Shown one piece after another: positions 53,210-62,836 of a stretch of DNA of 64,000 nt. The DNA is from Halotia branconii CENA392 (GTDB taxonomy: Bacteria; Cyanobacteriota; Cyanobacteriia; Cyanobacteriales; Nostocaceae). A model generated the notes under the pieces. It was not told the origin of the DNA. It did no database searches and saw only the letters and a list, made by a program, of their open reading frames with translations. The stretch lies in NCBI RefSeq assembly GCF_029953635.1, contig NZ_CP124543.1:3265455-3329454 (forward strand), given 5' to 3'. Made by a program: the position numbers and the translations under genes. Positions within the stretch are counted from its first letter, which is position 1, and each line of letters starts with the position of its first letter.

Positions 53210-54307
53210 ATGAAACGCCGAGAGGTTTTTAATACTGCTGCGATCGCCACGGCAACTGCTGTTACACTAGCTTCCTGTAACCAAACTAGTAAATCCCCAA
53301 CCGTACAAACAAGACTGCCGAATATTCGTTGGCGAATGGCAACCAGCTGGCCTAAATCTTTAGGTACTTTTATTGGTGCAGAAACCGTTGCCAAGCGTGT
53401 AGCCGAAATGACCGACGGACGTTTCCAGATTACTCCCTTTGCGGCTGGGGAGATAGTACCAGGATTGCAAGTTCTAGATGCCGTGCAAGCCGGGACTGTG
53501 GAATGCGGTCATACATCCAGTTACTATTACATCGGCAAAAGTCCGGCTTTAGCTTTCGCCACTGCTGTACCCTTCGGTTTAAACGCCCAACAACAGTATG
53601 CTTGGCTTTATCAAGGTGGTGGACTAGAAGCAATACACAAAATTTATACTAACTTCAACGTCATTAATTTTCCTGCTGGCAGCACTGGCGCACAAATGGG
53701 GGGATGGTTCAAACAAGAAATCAAATCTCTTTCCGACCTCAAAGGCTTGAAAATGCGGATTCCCGGATTGGGCGGAGAAGTCATGTCCCGTTTGGGAGTC
53801 AACGTGCAAGTATTACCAGGAGGCGAAGTTTACTTAGCACTGGATAGAGGTGCCATTGATGCAGCCGAGTGGGTAGGCCCTTATGATGACGAAAAACTCG
53901 GTTTACATAAAGCCGCCAAATTTTACTATTACCCCGGTTGGTGGGAACCAGGGCCAACTTTAGATGTATTAGTCAACCTCAACGCCTGGAAGCGTTTGCC
54001 CAAAGAATACCAAGAAATTTTAAAGACAGCGACAGTAGAAGCGAACATGAACATGCTCAACGAATACGATACCTTAAACGGGCAAGCACTAACGCGATTA
54101 CTAGCAGGTGGTACTAAATTAGTTCCTTACAGCCCAGATATTCTGCAAGCAGCACAAAAACTCTCCTTTGAATTATTTGAAGAAAACGCCAGCAAAGACA
54201 CAACTTTTAAACAAGTTTACGAACAGTGGAAACCCTTTCGCCAGCAAATTTTCACTTGGAACCGCATCAACGAACTGAGTTACGCCAATTTTGTGACAAC
54301 AAAGTAG
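53210..54307 (+). CDS. TRAP transporter solute-binding lipoprotein (DctP/TakP-like)
   Basis: A 365-residue periplasmic binding protein. The N-terminus [20 protein letters not shown] ends in a lipobox LASC, with a twin-arginine-like start, so it is a lipoprotein. The mature part begins [20 protein letters not shown] and has [35 protein letters not shown] (the arginine that binds the carboxylate) and [20 protein letters not shown]. This layout is that of the TakP group that binds 2-oxo monocarboxylates such as pyruvate with sodium. Its permease genes lie convergently downstream (54453-56328). Confidence 0.88.
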   Translation: MKRREVFNTAAIATATAVTLASCNQTSKSPTVQTRLPNIRWRMATSWPKSLGTFIGAETVAKRVAEMTDGRFQITPFAAGEIVPGLQVLDAVQAGTVECGHTSSYYYIGKSPALAFATAVPFGLNAQQQYAWLYQGGGLEAIHKIYTNFNVINFPAGSTGAQMGGWFKQEIKSLSDLKGLKMRIPGLGGEVMSRLGVNVQVLPGGEVYLALDRGAIDAAEWVGPYDDEKLGLHKAAKFYYYPGWWEPGPTLDVLVNLNAWKRLPKEYQEILKTATVEANMNMLNEYDTLNGQALTRLLAGGTKLVPYSPDILQAAQKLSFELFEENASKDTTFKQVYEQWKPFRQQIFTWNRINELSYANFVTTK

Positions 54308-54452
54308 CGAATAAAACTCCTCATCCTCTCTGCGTCTCTGCGGGACGGCAGTCGCTACAACGGGGGGAACCCCCGCAACGCGCTGCCTCCTCTGCGTGAG
54401 ATAAATCATCCTACAATTACGCAACACCACAAATCCCATTCTTAAAACTCCC
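54308..54452. repeat. Repeat-containing spacer between the convergent TRAP units
   Basis: It contains CTCTGCGTCTCTGCGGGACG and the hairpin module ACGGGGGGAACCCCCGCAACGCG, related to the GC-rich cluster at 45940. No gene. Confidence 0.6.
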
Positions 54453-55790
54453 TCAACTTCCCAGAGAAGGCAAAAAACTAACAATACCTGGAAAGACAAT
54501 AATTAACACCACCACTAACAGTTGCAGCAAAATAAACGGTATCGCACCGCGATAAATATCTCCTGTTGTGACTTCTGGCGGCGTAACACCGCGCAGATAA
54601 AACAAGGCAAACCCAAACGGAGGCGTAAGAAAAGAAGTTTGTAAATTTGCTCCCAACACCACACCGTACCATACCAAATCGATACCTAACTGCTGGGCAA
54701 CTGGCACAAATAACGGTACGACAATAAAAGCAATCTCGAAAAAGTCAATAAAAAAGCCGAGGATGAATACCACCGCCATGCTGACAAACAAAAACCCAAC
54801 TTGACCGCCAGGGAGATTAGAGAGAACATCTAACATAAAGCGATCGCCATTCAATCCTCGAAAGACTAAACTAAAAGCTGTGGAACCGAACAGTATAAAA
54901 ATCACCATGCTGGTGATTCGCAAAGTCGTATCGCAAACTTGACGCAGAGATTCTAAAGTAAGTTTACGGCTAGCAGCAGTAAGAGCGATCGCCCCTCCGC
55001 AACCGACCGCACCCGCTTCCGTTGGTGTAGCAATGCCAAAAAATATACTTCCCAGTACTAATAAAATTAATATCAAAGGTGGCATCATTACCAGAACCAC
55101 TCGCTTTCCTAAAGCTTTGCCACCAATATCTCGTACCTCGACAGGTAAAGCTGGTGCGGCATCAGGTTTCAAAAAAGCCACAATCAACACATGTAAAGCA
55201 AACGCGCCAGTCATCATCAAACCAGGAATTACCGAACCGAGAAATAAATCGCCCACCGATATACCCAATTGATCGCCCAGTACCACTAAAACCACACTTG
55301 GCGGGATAATTTGTCCTAGGGTTCCCGATGCCGCAATCACACCAGTAGCTAACTGTTTGTTGTAGCCATAGCGCAGCATAATCGGTAGAGAAATCAAACC
55401 CATTGCTACCACTGTAGCGGCCACCACCCCAGTAGTTGCTGCTAGCATTGCCCCAACTAGCACCACAGCTAAAGCCAGTCCGCCACGCAAGCGTCCTAAC
55501 AAAATCCCCATAGTTTCTAAAAGTCTCTCAGCGATGCCAGATTTCTCTAGCATTGCCCCCATGAAGATGAAATAAGGGATAGCCAGTAAAGTGTAGTTTG
55601 CCATAATGCCAAAAATTCGCTGTGGCATGGCGGTGAGAAATATCGGGTCGAATACACCTAAGCTAATTCCCAGTATGCCAAATGCGATCGCCACCCCACC
55701 CAGCGAAAAAGCCACCGGATATCCCAACGACAGCAGCACCAATGCACCTGCAAACATCACCGGCCCCAGCCATTCATAAGCCAGCGTCAT
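54453..55790 (-). CDS. TRAP transporter large permease subunit (DctM-like)
   Basis: A 445-residue membrane protein with about 12 helices, the sodium-coupled translocation subunit of a TRAP transporter. Motifs include LLAIPYFIFMGAMLEKSGI, ATTGVVAATVVAMGLISLP, ASGTLGQIIPPSVVLVVLGD and FGIATPTEAGAVGCGGAI, all family hallmarks. ATG at 55790 is chosen because AGGAGGAAAATC precedes it exactly; the ORF's earlier start at 55811 is less likely. It overlaps the small-subunit gene by 17 bp (coupled translation). It works with the binding protein at 53210. Confidence 0.93.
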   Translation of the reverse strand: MTLAYEWLGPVMFAGALVLLSLGYPVAFSLGGVAIAFGILGISLGVFDPIFLTAMPQRIFGIMANYTLLAIPYFIFMGAMLEKSGIAERLLETMGILLGRLRGGLALAVVLVGAMLAATTGVVAATVVAMGLISLPIMLRYGYNKQLATGVIAASGTLGQIIPPSVVLVVLGDQLGISVGDLFLGSVIPGLMMTGAFALHVLIVAFLKPDAAPALPVEVRDIGGKALGKRVVLVMMPPLILILLVLGSIFFGIATPTEAGAVGCGGAIALTAASRKLTLESLRQVCDTTLRITSMVIFILFGSTAFSLVFRGLNGDRFMLDVLSNLPGGQVGFLFVSMAVVFILGFFIDFFEIAFIVVPLFVPVAQQLGIDLVWYGVVLGANLQTSFLTPPFGFALFYLRGVTPPEVTTGDIYRGAIPFILLQLLVVVLIIVFPGIVSFLPSLGS

Positions 55791-56328
55791 GATTTTCCTC
55801 CTGGGGTTCAAGTCTGCCTTGGAGAATTGCCAAGTTTTTAATCGTCTGGGAAATTCCTTGGAAAATCAAGAGAACAAAGGCGACAATAATCATCGCTTTA
55901 ATCGGGTAGCGGGGCAAGCCACCAGGATCGGGCGATGCTTCCCGGATTTGCCATGAAGCTAAGATGGTATCCCAAGAAAAAAATATTACTAAGATACAAA
56001 AGGGAATAAGAAAAAATACTGTTCCTAGTAAGTCTGCAAGCGCCTTTTGCTGGCGCTGCCAATTACTATAAAAAATATCGACGCGGACGTGTTCGTTATG
56101 CTTGAGGGTGTAAGCTGCACCCAATAAAAAAACTAAATCAAAAATATACCATTGAGCTTCTAAGTAAGCGTTGGAAGTGAAGTTGTTACCACTGATTCGT
56201 CCCAGATATCGCCCGACAACATTCCACACACCGAGTGTGACCATTACTAATACCAACCAACTAGTTAATCGACCAATACGTTCGGTACAAGTATCAATAA
56301 TTTTAGATATTTTTAGTAGTTTTTCCAA
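55774..56328 (-). CDS. TRAP transporter small permease subunit (DctQ-like)
   Basis: A 184-residue four-helix membrane protein of the DctQ family. Helices are near residues 18-36, 63-81, 95-120 and 135-160; typical features are LVLVMVTLGVWNVVGRYLGR, AYLEAQWYIFDLVFLLGAAY and HNEHVRVDIFYSNW. It forms the complex with DctM that accepts substrate from the binding protein. First gene of the two-gene minus-strand operon. The region between its start and the kinase at 56617 holds a MITE half copy. Confidence 0.9.
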   Translation of the reverse strand: MEKLLKISKIIDTCTERIGRLTSWLVLVMVTLGVWNVVGRYLGRISGNNFTSNAYLEAQWYIFDLVFLLGAAYTLKHNEHVRVDIFYSNWQRQQKALADLLGTVFFLIPFCILVIFFSWDTILASWQIREASPDPGGLPRYPIKAMIIVAFVLLIFQGISQTIKNLAILQGRLEPQEENHDAGL

Positions 56329-56545
56329 AAGCGATCGCGCCTCTTTAATTGCTGTGAATTATAGTTTATAACCGGAAAGTAATTCATAATTCGTAAATTG
56401 TCATAAAAATGTATTACAATTTACTTTTTTCCACCATAAAATTATTTATCTCTTTCTTTATGTCCTTAGCGTTTTTCTTTAACAAGACGCTACGCGATGG
56501 CGGTTCGTTAAAAAATGACTTTGGCAAAGCCTACCTTATGTGTAT

Positions 56546-56571
56546 TTCAAAAATCAAATAGGAGTTCTATA
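56546..56571. repeat. Half copy of the TATAGKA MITE-like family
   Basis: The complement reads TATAGAACTCCTATTTGATT, matching the left end of the 51703 element. No matching right end is found nearby. Confidence 0.6.
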
Positions 56572-56616
56572 AATGACTATGTAAAAATGAATCTAAATCT
56601 TTGAGGTGATGAACCG

Positions 56617-57657
56617 ATGATTTGGGCAATTGGACAAAAGTTACACCGGGATCGGTATGAGATTAAAGAAGAGTTAGGACAAGAACGCTTCGCTATTACT
56701 TATCTGGCTAAAGATCGGGGCGATAAGGATAAGGATGTTGTAATTAAAACATTAGATCCTAATTCGCTTAACCAACTTAGTCAGGAAGAACGCGATCGCT
56801 TAAAATCAGGTTTTGCAGATGAAGCCCGCAAACTAGAAAAATGCAAACACCCTAATATTGTCTCAGTTACTAATGACACATTTGAGGAAGGTGATTTAAA
56901 ATGCATGGTTATGGAGTATATTCCAGGAGATAATTTAGCTAAGATTGTCCAAGTGCGAAGATTTCTCCCAGAAAAAGAAGCGCTAAACTACATCCAGCAA
57001 ATTGGCAAAGCACTGATTGCGGTGCATCAACAAGAATTTTTACATCGAGATGTAAAACCAGAAAATATCATTCTGCGGGCGGGTACGTATCAAGTTGTTT
57101 TGATCAACTTTGACTTAGCACGAAAATTCGTTGGTAATCCAGTGTCAAGTCGCGGTAATTGGATTGACAATTTTACACCAATTGAACTGTATTCAAATTC
57201 TGCTACACCACAAACGTCACGTGGACGTTCGACTGATGTTTATTCGCTTGCTGCAACTTTGTATTTTTTATTAACAGGACAACAGCCAGAAAGTGCTATT
57301 GACCTTCAACATAACAATCGGGATTTAACTGAACCTAAAAAATGGAATGATAGGATAAGCGATCGCGTCAATCAAGCTATTCTCCACGCAATGAAACTCA
57401 AACCAGAAGAGCGCCCCCAGACAGTTAACGAATGGCTAAAGGAATTAGGCTTAAAAACATCTAACTTTTCTCTTCCCGCCCCTTGGACACAACAACCTGT
57501 ATGGGCGTGGATATTAGAGATGATGGGTATCTTGGCAATATTTGCAGCCTTGATATCAGGAATCAAAGACGGTACAGATTTGTTAAAAGGTTTGTTTCCA
57601 GATAAACCTCAAACACCAAAAATACTGCCTTCTCCAACTATGCCACCAAGTAAGTAA
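56617..57657 (+). CDS. Serine/threonine kinase-like protein, likely pseudokinase, with C-terminal membrane helix
   Basis: A 346-residue protein with a eukaryotic-type kinase fold (residues 13-280) and one membrane helix near 300-318. The ATP lysine is K44 (VVIKTL) and the catalytic loop HRDVKPEN (143-150) is intact. The glycine loop GQGGFG is replaced by GQERFA (21-26), and the magnesium motif DFG is NFD (164-166), so the metal-binding Asp is Asn. These losses suggest weak or no phosphotransfer. ATG 56617 has a GAGGTG ribosome site. It is followed after 538 bp by a second unusual kinase. Confidence 0.88.
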   Translation: MIWAIGQKLHRDRYEIKEELGQERFAITYLAKDRGDKDKDVVIKTLDPNSLNQLSQEERDRLKSGFADEARKLEKCKHPNIVSVTNDTFEEGDLKCMVMEYIPGDNLAKIVQVRRFLPEKEALNYIQQIGKALIAVHQQEFLHRDVKPENIILRAGTYQVVLINFDLARKFVGNPVSSRGNWIDNFTPIELYSNSATPQTSRGRSTDVYSLAATLYFLLTGQQPESAIDLQHNNRDLTEPKKWNDRISDRVNQAILHAMKLKPEERPQTVNEWLKELGLKTSNFSLPAPWTQQPVWAWILEMMGILAIFAALISGIKDGTDLLKGLFPDKPQTPKILPSPTMPPSK

Positions 57658-58032
57658 ATAATAACTGTTCTGAAGTATAAAAAGTCTACACAAGCAGATT
57701 TTGCTCAATCAACCGTAAATGACCTTATAGCTGCTGTATCTATAAAAGACGTGTCACAATAAAAATTAACTCAGTTCTATGGATTTTACCCTCAAGCTTC
57801 TTCTACATAGCTTACTTTTCTAAAGATTTATGACGAAGCGCTGTGTGCAACTTAATCTTGTTAAACCTTGATTTGTTGTAGGGTAGGCCGGAAAGCCTGC
57901 CCAGAAAGGACGGACAAAACTTCAGCGTGAGCGCTCAGTCGAACGCTGTCCACCCCACAAGAATTGAGAAAAAGTCGTACATCGCGTGACGAAGCAATAA
58001 CGATAGAACCAAGTTGTTTACTTCCCATATAT
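57658..58032. other. Intergenic stretch with repeats
   Basis: It contains a GGTAGGCCGGAAAGCCTGCC near-palindrome at about 57883 and a GCTCAGTCGAACGCTGTCC module. The minus-strand frame 57861-58172 runs through these repeats and is not protein-like. Confidence 0.55.
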
Positions 58033-58148
58033 ACAGCAGTTTTCGTTTGTATGAAGTACAAAGTCACTGCTTTTGAGGCAAGAGGTAGAAGAAAAATTTG
58101 ATTTTTGAGTCTTAGGCTTTGTACCTCACGCTTGTTGCAAACTGCTGT
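58033..58148. repeat. 116-bp element with inverted ends ACAGCAGTTT
   Basis: Left ACAGCAGTTTTCGTTTGTAT, right the complement of ACAGCAGTTTGCAACAAGCG; both continue to a shared GAAGTACAAAG/GAGGTACAAAG block. It lies 48 bp before the STK-GUN4 gene and may carry its promoter region. Confidence 0.7.
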
Positions 58149-58195
58149 AAATTGTCGAATTAATACCAACATTAGCTATTAATAAATTTGAATAT

Positions 58196-59710
58196 ATGCT
58201 CTGGCAACCAGGAAAGTTAATATACAAAAGCAAATATAAGATAGAAGAACATTTAGGTAGTGGCGGTTTTGCAGATACCTATCGGGCATGGGATACTAAG
58301 CTAAATCGCCAAGTAGTCATCAAAACTCCTAATATTAATGTCCAAAAAGATCCAAACTATGTTGAATATATTAAACGTTTCAAAAAAGAAGATCAAATAA
58401 TAAAAAAATGTTGTGTCAACAACCCACATATTGTGCAAAGATTCGAGTTTTTTGAAGAAAATCGTAGCTATTGTTTAGTGATGGAATATATTCACGGTGG
58501 TAGTTTATGGAATTTAGTAAGACGCAACGGAGCATTAAAAGAAATAGAAGCTTTAAAGTATATATCCCAAATTGGTTTAGCCTTGCAAAAGATTCATCAA
58601 AAGAAGATTTTACATCTTGATGGGACTCCTCTCAATATCATGATCGGTTTAAATTACGAAGATCCTACATTTGGCAAAGCAGTGCTGATAGATTTTGGTA
58701 TTTCTGCTGCGGATATGTCTTTGCCAAGTAGCTTTTCCAGGTCTTTCGGAAACAAGGCATTTGCCCCTTATGAATTTTTACATAAAAGTGTTCGTCACCC
58801 AACAGTTGATGTATATTGTTTGGCTGCATCTTTGTATTATACTGTCACTGGCAAATGCCCTACTAATTCATTTGAACGTAAATATAATGACGAGAAATTA
58901 ATCCCACCGAAGCAGCTAGTTTATAGCCTGAGTGATGTTGTCAATAATGCAATTTTGCAAGGGATGGCACTAGAGGCAAAAGACCGACCCCAAACTATGC
59001 AAGAATGGCTAAATTTATTAAAATTAACACCCGATTTCGATTCAGTTAATAAGTCGCAAACTGTTACTCAAACTTTTAAAGATAAAATTTTACAAATACA
59101 ATTACATATAAAAAATATTTTTACTACACAGCCTTCTCCTGAATTAAAACCATCTGCAACACCACCCCGTCTTTGGTTTTCTTCTGTAGCTATGGAACGA
59201 AATTCCAATGAAAATAGAATCTACTATAAACTAGAAAACTTACTCAAAGATAAAAAATGGCAACAAGCAGATGAGGAAACTATTAGACTGATACTGCAAT
59301 TAGCTGATAGAGAAGAACAAGGCTGGCTTGATGTTGAACATATTAATAACCTTCTTTTTACTGATTTACGTATTATTAACCAAGCTTGGGTAAGACACAG
59401 TAATAAACGATTTGGCTTTAGCGTGCAAAAACGTATTTGGTTGGAGTGCGGCGGCAAAGTCGATTACAAGACAGAGTGTCTTTTGGGTGATCGGGTAGGA
59501 TGGCGTAACAAAGGTGCTTGGCTAGGATACTCAGACTTAGACTTTTCCCAAAATGCCCCAGTTGGACATCTCCCTTCCCGTGTAGTCGTGGGCGGTTTAG
59601 CAGGATCGGGCTTATACTACGGGAGATTTGATGCTAACTTATTGTGGAATATGTTAAGCAGACAGGATAAGGGATTAACCTGTCTTCTACTCTCACGCCC
59701 AGATTTATAA
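58196..59710 (+). CDS. Serine/threonine kinase with C-terminal GUN4 domain
   Basis: A 504-residue kinase-GUN4 fusion. The kinase domain (about 12-275) has an intact glycine loop GSGGFADTY, K43 and the metal motif DFG (D166). Its catalytic loop is HLDGTPLN (140-147) instead of HRDxKxxN: the Asp is kept, but the Arg and the ATP-contacting Lys are lost. The C-terminal GUN4 domain (about 335-500) has LKDKKWQQADEETIRLILQL and WVRHSNKRFGFSVQKRIW, as in the porphyrin-binding activator of magnesium chelatase. Ser/Pro-rich text links the two. It may sense tetrapyrroles; that is inferred. Confidence 0.9.
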   Translation: MLWQPGKLIYKSKYKIEEHLGSGGFADTYRAWDTKLNRQVVIKTPNINVQKDPNYVEYIKRFKKEDQIIKKCCVNNPHIVQRFEFFEENRSYCLVMEYIHGGSLWNLVRRNGALKEIEALKYISQIGLALQKIHQKKILHLDGTPLNIMIGLNYEDPTFGKAVLIDFGISAADMSLPSSFSRSFGNKAFAPYEFLHKSVRHPTVDVYCLAASLYYTVTGKCPTNSFERKYNDEKLIPPKQLVYSLSDVVNNAILQGMALEAKDRPQTMQEWLNLLKLTPDFDSVNKSQTVTQTFKDKILQIQLHIKNIFTTQPSPELKPSATPPRLWFSSVAMERNSNENRIYYKLENLLKDKKWQQADEETIRLILQLADREEQGWLDVEHINNLLFTDLRIINQAWVRHSNKRFGFSVQKRIWLECGGKVDYKTECLLGDRVGWRNKGAWLGYSDLDFSQNAPVGHLPSRVVVGGLAGSGLYYGRFDANLLWNMLSRQDKGLTCLLLSRPDL

Positions 59711-59770
59711 TAGAGTTTCAATTATAGGGTTGCGTAGATTTAATAGATTATTTAAACCTAATCTCTATAT

Positions 59771-60988
59771 TCAATTCAAAAACTTTTCTACGCATCTCAC
59801 AAATATTTCCACACCCATTGCTAAGGCGGTTTCATCAAAATCAAATCGAGGGTGATGATGGGGGTAAGCCAAGTCTTTCTCAGGGTTGGCAGAACCTAAA
59901 AAGAAATAGCAACCGGGAACTTCTTCTAAAAAGAATGACATATCTTCACCGCCCATAGTTTGGCACTCTGGGACAATACCCACAGGTGTTTCTATGACTT
60001 GTTCGACTTGCGATCGCACCAACTCTGCTACATTAACATCATTAATTACAGGTGGATAAAGTTCTTGGTATTTAAAGTCATAATTTGCACCATGACTTTG
60101 ACAAATTCCTGCAATCACTTGTTCGATACGTTTTTGGAAAAAGCCTTTGTAAGCAGGATTAAAATATCGGATAGTGCCTTTCATCTCGGCTGTATCAGCA
60201 ATCACATTGTGGACTGTACCTGCATGAAGTGCGCCTACAGTCACCACAGCTGAATCAATGGGGTTAACATTACGCGCCACAATGGTTTGTAAAGCGTTGA
60301 CAATCTGCGCTGCAACTACAACAGAATCTACAGTTTGATGGGGTATTGCGCCATGTCCACCTTTGCCTAAAATTTTGCAGTCAAATAACTCCACAGCTGC
60401 CATCAAAGCCCCACTGCGAACACCCACTGTTCCCAAAGGCAAATTATTCCATAAGTGCAAACCAATAATTGTATCCACATCAGGTTTTTTCAGTACCCCG
60501 GCTGCAATCATCGGTTTTGCGCCTCCAGGTCCTTCCTCCGCAGGCTGAAAGATAATTTTGATAATGCCAGCAAAATCTTCACGGTGCTGTTGTAAATAGT
60601 AAGCTGTACCTAAAGCGATCGCTGTATGTCCGTCATGTCCGCAAGCGTGCATCACGCCATCATGCTGTGAACAATAAGGCACTTCATTAAGTTCTTGAAT
60701 TGGCAAAGCATCCATATCTGCCCGAATTGCCAAGACTTTCTCACTGTTTCCTTTATTACCTTTGATAATGGCAATTATACCAGTTTGGGCAATGCCAGTT
60801 TGATGCTCAATTCCCCATGCTTGTAACTTTTGTGAGATAAATTCAGCGGTAAGTTTTTCTTTAAAACCCAATTCTGGTTTTTGATGCAATCGTCGCCGCC
60901 ATTCTATTAATTGTGGTTGTAATGAACGGATTGCCAGCCGAACACGAGATAAATCTACAGCAGAGGCGTTGGGAAAGGTAGAAACCAT
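59771..60988 (-). CDS. M20 family metal-dependent amidohydrolase
   Basis: A 405-residue zinc amidohydrolase of the M20D type (N-acyl-L-amino acid, hippurate or IAA-conjugate hydrolase). Metal-site motifs: MHACGHDGHTAIALGTAYYL, FQPAEEGPGGAKPMI with the catalytic Glu pair, and IIGLHLWNNLPLGTVG; the later TMGGEDMSFFLEEVPGCYFF gives another ligand region. A dimerisation lid domain lies at about 195-310. Substrate unknown. The ATG at 60988 fits the family start. Convergent with the STK-GUN4 gene, 60 bp apart. Confidence 0.93.
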   Translation of the reverse strand: MVSTFPNASAVDLSRVRLAIRSLQPQLIEWRRRLHQKPELGFKEKLTAEFISQKLQAWGIEHQTGIAQTGIIAIIKGNKGNSEKVLAIRADMDALPIQELNEVPYCSQHDGVMHACGHDGHTAIALGTAYYLQQHREDFAGIIKIIFQPAEEGPGGAKPMIAAGVLKKPDVDTIIGLHLWNNLPLGTVGVRSGALMAAVELFDCKILGKGGHGAIPHQTVDSVVVAAQIVNALQTIVARNVNPIDSAVVTVGALHAGTVHNVIADTAEMKGTIRYFNPAYKGFFQKRIEQVIAGICQSHGANYDFKYQELYPPVINDVNVAELVRSQVEQVIETPVGIVPECQTMGGEDMSFFLEEVPGCYFFLGSANPEKDLAYPHHHPRFDFDETALAMGVEIFVRCVEKFLN

Positions 60989-61387
60989 TGTGAAAAAGAG
61001 CTAGTTAAATACAGCTAACTTTGATTATTTTCCCAGTTTAATCGTTCTTAATCAAAGAGTTGTCAGCAGTAAGGTGTAAATTAAATCAGTTACCAGTTTT
61101 TACTGTTTACTGTTATGGACTAAGCTTTAAAATCGTGTAAGCTAATCGTCATTTAAATTGCATCATGTTAATGGTAATAAAAGCTGCAAACCCTCTCCCT
61201 TGCCCCCTGCTCCCTGCCCCCCTGCGGCCTCAATGTGCAAATTAAATGTTTAACAGCTTACTCCAAGGTTCTTGATGTTGATAGCTGGGTTCAAGTTCTT
61301 GTATCTGTGCCTATTTTTGACGGCCTTTTGTAGTGATTTTGGATTATAAGGGTAATATGAACCCGGATCAATAATCCAAAATCGCTT
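60989..61387. other. Intergenic stretch between the amidohydrolase and dnaB
   Basis: It contains a CCCTTGCCCCCTGCTCCCTG tract near 61196, AT-rich promoter-like DNA, and GGTAATATGAACC upstream of dnaB. No conserved frame or RNA is seen. Confidence 0.55.
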
Positions 61388-62764
61388 ATGGCTGAAGTAC
61401 TGAGTTTTCAAGGTGATGGTAGCGATGCCTTTGGCAACCCCTCCGGGCAACGCCTACCACCCCAAAATATCGAGGCAGAAGAAGCGATTTTAGGGGGAAT
61501 TTTACTAGATCCAGAAGCAATTGGTCGAGTCAGCGATCGCTTAGTTCCAGAAGCGTTTTATATTAGCGCTCATAAAGATATTTATCAAGCTGCTATTAGG
61601 CTACACGCTCAAGGTAAACCTACAGACTTGCTTTCAGTGACAAGTTGGCTGGCTGACAACGATATTCTATCCCGCATTGGTGGCAGAAATAAATTAGCAA
61701 CTTTAGTAGATCGCACAGTCTCAGCTGTTAATATCGATGCTTTAGCCGGGTTGGTAATGGATAAATACTTCCGGCGGCAGTTAATTAAAGCTGGTAATGA
61801 AATTGTGCATCTTGGTTACGAGACTGAGAGTGAGTTACCAAAGGTTCTTGATCAAGCAGAACAAACAGTTTTTGGTGTAACTCAAGAACGTCCTCAATCT
61901 GGCTTGGTACATATTTCTGATACCCTGATTAATAATTTTCAGGATATTGAAGATCGTAATCAAGGTATTGCCTTACCTGGTATTCCCTGCGGATTTTATG
62001 ATTTAGATGCCATGACTAGCGGCTTTCAGCGTTCTGATTTAATTATTGTCGCTGGCAGGCCATCAATGGGAAAAACAGCATTTTGTTTAAACCTTGCTCA
62101 TAATATTGCCGCTGCTTATAAATTACCAATTGCTCTTTTCAGCTTAGAAATGTCTAAAGAGCAATTAACACAACGTCTATTAGCTAGCGAAGCGCAAATT
62201 GAAAGTGGTTATCTGCGGAGTGGACGGCTCAGTCAAACACAATGGGAACCGTTAAGCCGTGCTATTAGTATACTTTCAGAAATGCCAATATTTATTGACG
62301 ATACACCCAATATTACAGTCACACAAATGCGTTCTCAGGCAAGAAGACTGCAAGCAGAACAAGGAACATTGGGTTTGATTGTCATAGATTATCTGCAATT
62401 GATGGAAGGAGCAGGCGATAATCGAGTTCAAGAATTATCAAAAATTACTCGTCAACTGAAAGGTTTAGCGCGAGAATTATCTGTACCAGTGATTGCTTTA
62501 TCTCAGTTGAGTCGAGGGGTGGAAGCACGCACTAATAAGCGTCCGATGTTGTCAGATTTGAGGGAATCGGGTTCGATTGAGCAGGATGCGGATTTAGTCA
62601 TCATGTTATACCGTGATGAGTATTACTCTCCAGATACTCCCGATCGCGGCATTGCAGAAGTGATAATAGCTAAACACCGTAATGGGCCAACAGGTACTGT
62701 TAAACTTTTATTCGACCCACAGTTTACCAAGTTTAAAAATTTAGCTAGACAAGGTAATTATTGA
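61388..62764 (+). CDS. dnaB: Replicative DNA helicase DnaB
   Basis: A 458-residue hexameric fork helicase. The N-terminal domain (NIEAEEAILGGILLDPEAIG, about 26-130) binds primase. The RecA-type domain carries Walker A AGRPSMGKTAF at about 222, the LFSLEMSKEQLTQRLLASEA motif, Walker B LIVIDYLQLMEG and the H4-like ALSQLSRGVEARTNKRPMLS and RESGSIEQDADLVIMLYR. No intein interrupts it, in contrast to the dnaB of several cyanobacteria. It is followed by a tandem repeat and the convergent FKBP gene. Confidence 0.97.
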   Translation: MAEVLSFQGDGSDAFGNPSGQRLPPQNIEAEEAILGGILLDPEAIGRVSDRLVPEAFYISAHKDIYQAAIRLHAQGKPTDLLSVTSWLADNDILSRIGGRNKLATLVDRTVSAVNIDALAGLVMDKYFRRQLIKAGNEIVHLGYETESELPKVLDQAEQTVFGVTQERPQSGLVHISDTLINNFQDIEDRNQGIALPGIPCGFYDLDAMTSGFQRSDLIIVAGRPSMGKTAFCLNLAHNIAAAYKLPIALFSLEMSKEQLTQRLLASEAQIESGYLRSGRLSQTQWEPLSRAISILSEMPIFIDDTPNITVTQMRSQARRLQAEQGTLGLIVIDYLQLMEGAGDNRVQELSKITRQLKGLARELSVPVIALSQLSRGVEARTNKRPMLSDLRESGSIEQDADLVIMLYRDEYYSPDTPDRGIAEVIIAKHRNGPTGTVKLLFDPQFTKFKNLARQGNY

Positions 62765-62765
62765 A

Positions 62766-62836
62766 ATTGGGCATGGGGCATAGGGCATAGGGCATAGGGC
62801 ATTATTCTCTATTCCCTAGTCCCTAGCCCCTAGCCC
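62766..62836. repeat. Tandem repeat GGGCATA / CCCTAGC
   Basis: Four GGGCATR units then a CCCTAGTCCCTAGCCCCTAG run of 7- to 8-bp units between dnaB and the convergent FKBP gene. Related units occur at 29450-29485. Confidence 0.85.

Noticed and set aside
57861-58172. Minus-strand open frame of 103 codons
   Set aside because: It lies in repeats, including most of the ACAGCAGTTT element, and overlaps the upstream region of the STK-GUN4 gene.
61388-62764. Intein in DnaB
   Set aside because: The frame is 458 codons with Walker A, Walker B and later motifs uninterrupted, so no intein is present.
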